17,917 nucleotides of DNA from the NCBI GenBank assembly GCA_900315975.1, contig ONBA01000042.1, positions 1 to 17,917 of the forward strand. Direction: 5' to 3'. This document shows positions 12,750-17,917 of the stretch, piece after piece (positions within the stretch are counted from its first letter, which is position 1; each line of letters begins with the position of its first letter). This stretch comes from an uncultured Ruminococcus sp. (GTDB taxonomy: Bacteria > Bacillota_A > Clostridia > Oscillospirales > Ruminococcaceae). Made by a program: the position numbers and the translations under genes. The notes beneath the pieces are model-generated. The model was given only the letters and a program-made list of their open reading frames with translations, was not told the origin of the DNA and made no database searches.

Positions 12750-14570
12750 ATGATCTTGAATGAAAAACAGGCAGTTATTCTGATACTGCTGGCAATAGGT
12801 TTTCTGATATTTTTGGCTGCGGTCAATCTGCTTGGAGGCGGAGAAATCAACGGCATAAAGGCAAAAACAGTCGGTGACGGTCAGCACGGCACTGCAAGGT
12901 GGGCTACAAAAGCCGAGATACGCCGGACTTTTTCCTCTCTGTCATTCGAGCCTCAGAAATGGCGCAGGGGTGAGAATTTGCCTCGGATTCAGGGAACAGT
13001 CATCGGATGCAGAGGAAATGCTCATACAACTGCACTTGTGGATACCGGCGATGTCCATACGCTGATGATAGGAGCGGCAGGCGTGGGAAAGACAGCCTAC
13101 TTTCTGTACCCGAATATCGAGTTCTGCTGTGCAAGCGGAATGTCGTTCATCAGCAGCGATACCAAAGGGGATGTCGCCCGGAACTACGGAGAAATAGCCC
13201 GGAAATACTACGGCTACAATGTTTCGGTGCTTGACCTCAGAAATCCGACAAGGAGCGATGAAAACAATATCCTGCACCTTGTGAACAAGTATATGGACAT
13301 ATATCTGGCGGATAAGAGCAACCTCTCCGCAAAGGCAAAGGCTGAGAAATATGCCAAGATAACTGCAAAGACGATAATCAATATCGGCGGCGGTGACAGT
13401 TCAGGCTACGGCGCAAATGCATATTTCTATGATGCCGCCGAGGGACTGTTAAGCTCCATAATACTGCTTTTAGCGGAGTTCGGAGAGAAAAACGAAAGGC
13501 ATATAGTTTCAGTTTTCAAGCTGATACAGGAACTCATAGAAAAGTCGCCTCCGAAGAATTCAAAGGACAAGTATGCGATGTACTTCACAAAGCTTATGGA
13601 AATGCTTCCGGGTGAGCACAAAGCCAAATGGCTCGCAGGAGCAGCACTCAATACAGCGGATCAGGCAATGTTATCAGTCATGAGTACAGCACTCTCCCGA
13701 CTCAATACCTTCCTCGACAGTGAGCTTGAACAGATGCTGTGCTTCGGAACTGCCATTGATGCGGAGCGTTTCTGCTCGGAGAAGTCAGCAATATTCATAA
13801 TACTTCCGGAGGAGGACACCAGCAAATATTTCATGGTCTCACTGCTCGTTCAGCAGCTTTACCGCGAAATACTTGTTATCGCTGACGAAAAAGGCGGAGC
13901 ACTTGATAACCGTGTGATGTTCCTCCTTGACGAGCTGGGTACATTCCCGAAGATAGACGGCATCGAAGCGATGTTCTCCGCCGGACGTTCACGAAAGATA
14001 TCCATAGTGGCGATAATACAGTCATTCGCACAGCTTGAACAGAAATACGGCAAGGAGGGTATGGAAATAATCACGGACAACACTCAGCTAACCATTTTCG
14101 GCGGATTTGCTCCAAACAGCCAGAGTGCGGAGGTATTATCCAAAGCGCTCGGCGAACAGACCGTACAGACCGGTTCGGTCTCCACAGGGAAGGAAAAGTC
14201 ACAATCTCTGCAAATGATAGGCAGACCGCTTATGACAGTTGACGAGCTTAAAAGTATGCCCAAAGGACAGTTCATAGTAATGAAAACCGGAACGCATCCG
14301 ATGATATCGCCGCTGAAGCTGTACTTCAAGTGGGGTATTGAGTTTGAAGAACCTTTCATACTGCCCGACAAGGGAGCAAGAGCTGTTGCATATATGGAGC
14401 GCGACAAGCTTTTCAGCGCGGTAGAACAGAAATATCCGCAGAAGAAAAAGGTATCCGCAGCCGAGGTGTTCGAGTTTCCCGAAACAAAGCCAAAATTAAA
14501 GACTAAGAAAGCCGGTGGTAAAAATGATAATACCAGAGAAAATATACAAGCTGAGGCTGACATCGACTGA
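12750..14570 (+). CDS. virD4: VirD4/TraG-type coupling ATPase
   Basis: The preferred start is ATG 12750, after AGGAAAGGAAG; the frame is open to 12684 but with no better site. One N-terminal membrane helix (AVILILLAIGFLIFLAAVNLL) precedes HGTARWATKAEI, a typical VirD4/TraG opening. Walker A is GAAGVGKT (residues 108-115), and Walker B is VMFLLDELGTFP with Asp394-Glu395. SAGRSRKISIVAIIQSFAQL and FGGFAPNSQSAEVLS follow in the expected order. At 606 residues it has the usual length. It would dock the relaxase-DNA complex onto the secretion channel and use ATP to drive transfer. Its last 47 bp overlap the next gene. Confidence 0.95.
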   Translation: MILNEKQAVILILLAIGFLIFLAAVNLLGGGEINGIKAKTVGDGQHGTARWATKAEIRRTFSSLSFEPQKWRRGENLPRIQGTVIGCRGNAHTTALVDTGDVHTLMIGAAGVGKTAYFLYPNIEFCCASGMSFISSDTKGDVARNYGEIARKYYGYNVSVLDLRNPTRSDENNILHLVNKYMDIYLADKSNLSAKAKAEKYAKITAKTIINIGGGDSSGYGANAYFYDAAEGLLSSIILLLAEFGEKNERHIVSVFKLIQELIEKSPPKNSKDKYAMYFTKLMEMLPGEHKAKWLAGAALNTADQAMLSVMSTALSRLNTFLDSELEQMLCFGTAIDAERFCSEKSAIFIILPEEDTSKYFMVSLLVQQLYREILVIADEKGGALDNRVMFLLDELGTFPKIDGIEAMFSAGRSRKISIVAIIQSFAQLEQKYGKEGMEIITDNTQLTIFGGFAPNSQSAEVLSKALGEQTVQTGSVSTGKEKSQSLQMIGRPLMTVDELKSMPKGQFIVMKTGTHPMISPLKLYFKWGIEFEEPFILPDKGARAVAYMERDKLFSAVEQKYPQKKKVSAAEVFEFPETKPKLKTKKAGGKNDNTRENIQAEADID

Positions 14571-14784
14571 GATAAACGTGTATCAGTATCTTTGCAGCAA
14601 GGCAAACAAGGAGGGTGAATGCTTTCCTTCACAGACAACTATCGCAAAGGCTGTGAATATGCACCGTTCAACAGTAAATCAGGCGATAAAGCGATTACAG
14701 GACAAAAATCTGCTCATAATCATGCGACGAAAGCGTGACAATGGCGGCACTTCCTCAAATCTGTACAGGATAGAGGTGATGTGA
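14524..14784 (+). CDS. Small winged helix-turn-helix protein
   Basis: The 86-residue product contains LTSTEINVYQYLCSKANKEG, then ECFPSQTTIAKAVNMHRSTV and NQAIKRLQDKNLLII. This is the HTH_36-like winged helix seen in replication initiators and small regulators: helix, CFPSQ.TIA, recognition helix, then a wing with RKRDNGG. Nothing else is attached, so it is a bare DNA-binding domain. It starts inside the end of virD4 (47-bp overlap) with only a weak GGTGG site, so it is probably co-translated. It may regulate the transfer operon or bind oriT. A remnant of a longer Rep protein is an alternative. Confidence 0.78.
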   Translation: MIIPEKIYKLRLTSTEINVYQYLCSKANKEGECFPSQTTIAKAVNMHRSTVNQAIKRLQDKNLLIIMRRKRDNGGTSSNLYRIEVM

Positions 14785-14785
14785 C

Positions 14786-15709
14786 TTGTTTGACTGGATA
14801 GGAGATGCCGTAGACTGGATCGGCGGAGGGATATCCTCCGCATGGGATCATACGGTCGGCAGCGCAGTAGATGCAATATCCGACAAGATATGGGATATAA
14901 TGTTTGAATGGCTTTTCAACCTCATATATGGTGCGATAGCCGACCTCTTCGAGTTCATCAATGAGAGTACCGCGGATATTTTCAGCCTTGCATGGGTAAA
15001 CTCATTCATTACCCTATTCCATCATGTCGGGTGGATACTGTTCGTATGCGGTCTGATAGTTGCAGTATTTGATACGGCGATAGCTTATGAATCGGGACAG
15101 GCAAATATAAAGGGAACGTGCCTTAATGTGATGAAAGGCTTCTTTGCTGCAAGTCTCATAACGGTAGTACCGCAGCGGCTCTACACATTTTGTATCTCGC
15201 TTCAGGGCACTTTCGCCTCTGATCTGCTGGCAAGCTTTATCGGATCGACCTCTGATACCGTTGCAGGCACAGCTCTCAGCGTTGTTGTTGCACTTGCTTC
15301 CGACGTTTCACTGTTCAGCCTGTTCTTCATCATTCTTTTCGGTTACTGCACCATCAAGGTGGTGTTTGCAAATATAAAGAGGGGTGGTATTCTGCTTTGT
15401 CAGATCGCGATAGGCAGCCTGTATATGTTCAGCGTACCGAGAGGATATACTGACGGTTTTGTAGGCTGGGTAAAGCAGGTCATAGCAACGTGCCTGACAG
15501 CATTTTTGCAAACGACCATACTCTACATCGGACTGCTGACATATACCCAGCACGCTCTGCTTGCAGTTGGAATATGTCTTTCAGCTAATGAAGTTCCCCG
15601 CATCGCTCAGATGTACGGTCTTGATACTTCGGTAAGAGTTAACATGGTCAACGTCAGCAGTACCGTTTCTATGGGTTCAAGATTAGTAAGAGCTGTGGGG
15701 AAGAAATAA
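14786..15709 (+). CDS. VirB6/TrbL-like polytopic T4SS membrane protein
   Basis: The start is TTG 14786, with GAGGTGATGTGAC just before it, 1 bp after the winged-helix stop. The 307-residue product opens with an amphipathic segment (MFDWIGDAVDWIGGGISSAW). Five or six hydrophobic segments follow, including FHHVGWILFVCGLIVAVF, TALSVVVALASDVSLFSLFF, IILFGYCTIKVVFANI, GGILLCQIAIGSLYMF and VIATCLTAFLQTTILYIGLL. This topology, the length and the position between VirD4 and PrgI/VirB4 fit the VirB6/TrbL inner-membrane channel component of Gram-positive conjugation systems. There are no catalytic motifs. The stop lies just 5 bp before the -35 of the cassette promoter at 15715. Confidence 0.85.
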   Translation: MFDWIGDAVDWIGGGISSAWDHTVGSAVDAISDKIWDIMFEWLFNLIYGAIADLFEFINESTADIFSLAWVNSFITLFHHVGWILFVCGLIVAVFDTAIAYESGQANIKGTCLNVMKGFFAASLITVVPQRLYTFCISLQGTFASDLLASFIGSTSDTVAGTALSVVVALASDVSLFSLFFIILFGYCTIKVVFANIKRGGILLCQIAIGSLYMFSVPRGYTDGFVGWVKQVIATCLTAFLQTTILYIGLLTYTQHALLAVGICLSANEVPRIAQMYGLDTSVRVNMVNVSSTVSMGSRLVRAVGKK

Positions 15710-15714
15710 ACTGC

Positions 15715-15743
15715 TTGACAAATAATAATATTATTGTTATAAT
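15715..15743 (+). promoter_or_regulatory. Perfect housekeeping promoter of the inserted cassette
   Basis: TTGACA (15715-15720) and TATAAT (15738-15743) are both consensus and separated by 17 bp. The spacer is itself a near-palindrome (15721-15738), and AACTGC (15709-15714) and GCAGTT (15744-15749) flank the promoter as an outer inverted repeat. This suggests a strong promoter under an operator; the binder is unknown. Confidence 0.9.
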
Positions 15744-15773
15744 GCAGTTATGGTGTTTTGTGAGGTGATTTGA

Positions 15774-16367
15774 ATGAAGGACTTACCATACGACTTGTTG
15801 GCTTTAATAATTAGCATTATTTTGATGATAATTGCAGTTATAGAACTTACACAATTACGCAAGCAACTTAATATGAATAAAGAAACCGAGTGCTGTAAGA
15901 TGACGATTGACTTACTTCTAAGTTGGAGTCAAAACCTAACTTCTGATATGTCTCGTTCAAGAAAAATAGTTGAGCAGTTTGATATAGAACAATGTAAGAA
16001 ACTGTTTGATAACGAACTATTCGAAGTTAAACCTAAACAGTACAAGTATATATGTAGAAGAATATATAAAAGAGATCCATATTTTCTTTCAAATCGTGTT
16101 ATCAAACTTAAGCCGTTAGAAGTTAATACACTTAGAGATGATGTTATTAAGTATTTAAATCTGTTAGAGTCTATATTAGCTGCAAGGCAATATGGAGTAG
16201 CAGATGACGAATTAATTACAAAGGAGTTTAAATATTTAGTTAAGCCCCAAAGTGGAGAATGTGTTTTAAGTGTGTTTAGAGAAGCAATGAATGATAAAAA
16301 CTCATATCCAGCAATAAAAAAGTTCTGTGAAGATATGAATAAAATATCAGAAGAGTCGGACGAATAG
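15774..16367 (+). CDS. Membrane-anchored protein of unknown function (cassette cargo)
   Basis: The 197-residue product has one N-terminal membrane helix (residues ~6-24, LLALIISIILMIIAVIEL) followed by LRKQLNMNKE and a soluble cytoplasmic domain of about 165 residues. That domain is helical and charged, with MTIDLLLSWSQNLTSDMSRS, YICRRIYKRDPYFLSNRVIK and LRDDVIKYLNLLESILAARQ. The shape recalls DUF4760-like single-pass proteins, but I cannot confirm that. AGGTGA precedes ATG 15774. The gene is clearly more A/T-rich than its neighbours and uses codons such as TTA, AAT and AGA heavily, a sign of separate origin. With its own consensus promoter and terminator it forms a self-contained unit between virB6-like and prgI-like genes. 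Entry exclusion, phage defence or fertility control are guesses from position. Confidence 0.85.
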   Translation: MKDLPYDLLALIISIILMIIAVIELTQLRKQLNMNKETECCKMTIDLLLSWSQNLTSDMSRSRKIVEQFDIEQCKKLFDNELFEVKPKQYKYICRRIYKRDPYFLSNRVIKLKPLEVNTLRDDVIKYLNLLESILAARQYGVADDELITKEFKYLVKPQSGECVLSVFREAMNDKNSYPAIKKFCEDMNKISEESDE

Positions 16368-16379
16368 TCCGACTTTTTT
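16354..16379 (+). terminator. Rho-independent terminator overlapping the cassette gene's stop codon
   Basis: AGTCGGAC (16354-16361) pairs with GTCCGACT (16367-16374) around a GAATA loop, with TTTTTT (16374-16379). The TAG stop (16365-16367) lies in the loop and the first base of the 3' arm. A ribosome reaching the stop would cover the hairpin. It lies upstream of the PrgI-like gene within the transfer operon. Confidence 0.92.
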
Positions 16380-16394
16380 ATGGAGGAAAAACAA

Positions 16395-16673
16395 TTGAAA
16401 ACATATATCTATCCCGAAAATCTCAGAGCTGCAATAAAGCTGTGGTTCTGGAATATCCGGGATTTTCTGATTATCTGTGCCGGTATCATCATTTCGGTAA
16501 TGCTGTTCGCAGCGCTGTGGACGCCTGTCCCTATGGCGTTTACAGCCTGTTATGCTTTTCTCACCATAAGGACTGATGAAGCGGCAATACTCGACTACAT
16601 AATAAATGCTTTCAGGTTTTTCTGCACCACACAGCAGGAATACCGCTGGCAGAAAGGAGGAAACAATGGCTAA
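16395..16673 (+). CDS. PrgI-like (VirB3-type) T4SS membrane protein
   Basis: TTG 16395 is preferred because GGAGGA (16382-16387) is 7 nt upstream, while ATG 16380 directly follows the terminator T-run and has no site. The 92-residue product opens (M/L)KTYIYPENLRAAIKLWFW. Two hydrophobic stretches follow (FLIICAGIIISVMLFAALW and PVPMAFTACYAFLTIR), then RTDEAAILDYIINAFRFF and an end in QEYRWQKGGNNG. Short length, two membrane helices and a conserved YPENLR...W opening fit PrgI/VirB3-like proteins, which sit just before VirB4 in Gram-positive conjugation operons and associate with that ATPase. Its end overlaps the next start by 8 bp (16666-16673). Confidence 0.82.
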   Translation: MKTYIYPENLRAAIKLWFWNIRDFLIICAGIIISVMLFAALWTPVPMAFTACYAFLTIRTDEAAILDYIINAFRFFCTTQQEYRWQKGGNNG

Positions 16674-17241
16674 ACACAGCAGCCTGCAAAGGCTCATAGG
16701 TTTCAGGACATTCACAGATCACGGTGTCCGGACGGATAAATACGAATTCGTTTTCTACCACGTTGAACCGACAAATATATCGGTCCTGCCGCCTGAGATA
16801 ATCGAAAACAAGATGCACGACCTTGCTATGGTACTCAGTGTGGTTCCGGAGCTTGAGATAATGGCTCTTGATAGCTGCGAATGCTTTGATGACAATAAGA
16901 CATACGTCCGCAGAAGGCTGTCAGAGGAAAGGAGCGAACCTGTCCGGAAGCTTCTTGAAGCAGACCTTGAATTCCTTGATGAGATACAGATAGGTATGTC
17001 ATCGGCAAGGGAGTTTCTTTTCATTTACCGTTTCCGCAAGGAAAAGGCAGAACAGGTATTCAACCTCATTAACCGCATAGGAAAGGCGATATCTGACCAC
17101 GGATTCTCGGCTCACAGGCTGAAAAAGTCGGATATAAAGAGGATGCTCGCCCTTTACTTCGGAACAAATATAACCGGCGATGCTATACCGGATACTGAGG
17201 GCGAGGAATATGTAAAGGAGAATTACGATGGCGATTTTTAA
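16666..17241 (+). CDS. Conjugation accessory protein of unknown family (191 residues)
   Basis: ATG 16666 follows AAAGGAGG and lies inside the PrgI-like gene's end. The product is soluble. It opens with MAKHSSLQRLIGFRTFTDHG, and YEFVFYHVEPTNISVLPPEI follows. A helical middle part (RKLLEADLEFLDEIQIGMSS), FLFIYRFRKEKAEQVFNLIN and HRLKKSDIKRMLALYFGTNI complete it. The pattern of FIYRF then KSDIKRMLALYFGTN recalls the N-terminal region of VirB4-family ATPases (without ATPase motifs), so it could be a split-off or paralogous VirB4 N-domain; this is inference. It overlaps virB4 by 14 bp, a position kept for VirB4 partners. Confidence 0.78.
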   Translation: MAKHSSLQRLIGFRTFTDHGVRTDKYEFVFYHVEPTNISVLPPEIIENKMHDLAMVLSVVPELEIMALDSCECFDDNKTYVRRRLSEERSEPVRKLLEADLEFLDEIQIGMSSAREFLFIYRFRKEKAEQVFNLINRIGKAISDHGFSAHRLKKSDIKRMLALYFGTNITGDAIPDTEGEEYVKENYDGDF

Positions 17242-17917
17242 AAAGAAAGCACTTACAGCCGAGCAGCTCGAAGCTATTACCACGAAGGATTTCTTCGACA
17301 GGGCTGTCCCGGGAACTATCCGATTCTACACCGACCACTACATATGCGGAAATTATTACAAAAGCGTCTGGGCAATAACCGAATACCCTCCTAACACTGA
17401 GGAAACTGCGCTGCTTTCACATCTTGCTGACCGCAGCGGAGTGACCCTGAGGATATATAACAGAGTCGTACCGCCTGTGGAGCAGAAGAAGATAATGCAG
17501 CAGGCTGCCCGGAAGAATACGATGATGACTGCCGGAAATGACATAAACGAAACAGTCAAGGCGGAGGAAAATCTTAACGATATCGTCAATCTGCTTGCCG
17601 AGATAAAGCGTAACAGGGAAACGCTCCTGCATACGGCAGTTTTCATTGAGCTGAAGGCTGATACCGAGGAAAAGCTGAGAGAATTGCAGGCGGATATTCA
17701 AATGGAGCTTACCCGTTCAAAAATATCAGTTGACCGTCTGCTTCTCAGGCAGCAGGAAGGCTTCCTTTCAGTTCTGCCGACAGGAAGCAATATGTTTTCT
17801 TTAGAGTATGAACGTGTGCTGCCGTCAAGCTCGGCGGCAAACCTCTACCCGCTGAACTACTCAGGAAAAACCGACCCGAACGGCTTCTACATCGGACGTG
17901 ATAAATTCGGTGCGAAT
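17228..17917 (+). CDS. virB4: VirB4-like T4SS ATPase, N-terminal part (cut by window end)
   Basis: ATG 17228 follows AAAGGAG (17214-17220), overlapping the previous gene's stop by 14 bp. The open frame runs 230 codons to the last base, so the gene continues outside. It opens MAIFKKKALTAEQLEAITTK, then has IRFYTDHYICGNYYKSVWAI, a helical stretch (NDIVNLLAEIKRNRETLLHT) and NLYPLNYSGKTDPNGFYIGR near the end. The GFYIGRDKFGAN segment is the usual lead-in to the Walker A region of Gram-positive VirB4 proteins; the ATPase motifs themselves are out of view. VirB4 powers the secretion channel. Order PrgI-X-VirB4 after VirD4 and VirB6 supports the call. Confidence 0.88.
   Translation, partial: MAIFKKKALTAEQLEAITTKDFFDRAVPGTIRFYTDHYICGNYYKSVWAITEYPPNTEETALLSHLADRSGVTLRIYNRVVPPVEQKKIMQQAARKNTMMTAGNDINETVKAEENLNDIVNLLAEIKRNRETLLHTAVFIELKADTEEKLRELQADIQMELTRSKISVDRLLLRQQEGFLSVLPTGSNMFSLEYERVLPSSSAANLYPLNYSGKTDPNGFYIGRDKFGAN

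Larger units (their letters stand above)
752..17917 (+). mobile_element. Left part of an integrative and conjugative element (ICE)
   Basis: Everything after the tRNA-cluster terminator is a co-directional set typical of Firmicutes ICEs: ArdC-like protein, DUF4314, orphan adenine methylase, YodL/DUF3846 protein, ribbon-helix-helix proteins, sortase and surface protein, DUF3852, DUF3991/Toprim, VirD4, VirB6, PrgI and VirB4. The left end is placed after the terminator only because the gene content changes there; no direct repeat (attL) was identified. The element runs past the window end. No integrase, relaxase or resistance gene is in view, so transfer competence cannot be judged. Remnant status is possible given the damaged first gene. 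Confidence 0.75.

Noticed and set aside
14084..14638. Minus-strand open frame opposite virD4
   Set aside because: It mirrors the VirD4 coding sequence and the start of the winged-helix gene; low-complexity Ser/Cys/Phe translation without a ribosome-binding site.

Overview
The window reads as DNA from a low-to-mid GC Gram-positive bacterium, most likely a gut or rumen Oscillospiraceae such as Ruminococcus. The reasons are strong GGAGG ribosome-binding sites, a class B sortase with a sortase-anchored SpaA-domain protein, and a Firmicutes-style rRNA/tRNA cluster. The genus is an inference from style, not a database match. Bases 1-37 are the 3' end of a 23S rRNA gene. A textbook promoter (TTGACA, 17 bp, TATAAT) then drives tRNA-Lys(CTT), tRNA-Glu(CTC), a 5S rRNA with an odd 3' end, and tRNA-Asn(GTT). 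Between the 5S body and tRNA-Asn lies an exact tandem duplication with a 120-bp period. Each copy holds a hairpin and the 5' head of tRNA-Asn, so a truncated tRNA-Asn sits upstream of the intact one. A terminator closes the cluster.

From about 760 to the end of the window, nearly all genes lie on the plus strand in tight, often overlapping order. They look like the left part of an integrative and conjugative element. The first block (about 840-3440) holds an ArdC-like antirestriction/metallopeptidase protein whose start codon seems to be missing, followed by small accessory proteins (DUF4314, LPD28-like and unrecognised ones), and ends in a strong terminator. The second block (3484-6251) holds an orphan D12-class adenine methyltransferase, a YodL-like/DUF3846 protein and two ribbon-helix-helix proteins; the larger one has a repeat-built acidic tail.

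The third block (6382-10938) is a cell-surface module: a lipoprotein with a transglutaminase-like Cys-His-Asp triad, a 1086-residue NlpC/P60 plus multi-SpaA sortase substrate, and a class B sortase. The fourth block (10943 to the end) is the conjugation machine: a DUF3852-like small membrane protein, a DUF3991/Toprim protein, the VirD4/TraG coupling ATPase, a small winged-helix protein, a VirB6-like channel protein, a PrgI-like protein, a 191-residue accessory protein and the N-terminal part of a VirB4-like ATPase cut by the window end.

The likely logic is that the surface module remodels wall and contacts cells, the type IV secretion genes move DNA, and the ArdC-like protein and methyltransferase protect incoming DNA. 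An A/T-rich single-gene cassette (15715-16379), with its own perfect promoter and its own terminator, is inserted in the type IV secretion operon between the VirB6-like and PrgI-like genes. It encodes an unrecognised membrane-anchored protein and is the best candidate here for something undescribed. No relaxase, integrase, oriT or CRISPR array was seen; the first three may lie outside the window.
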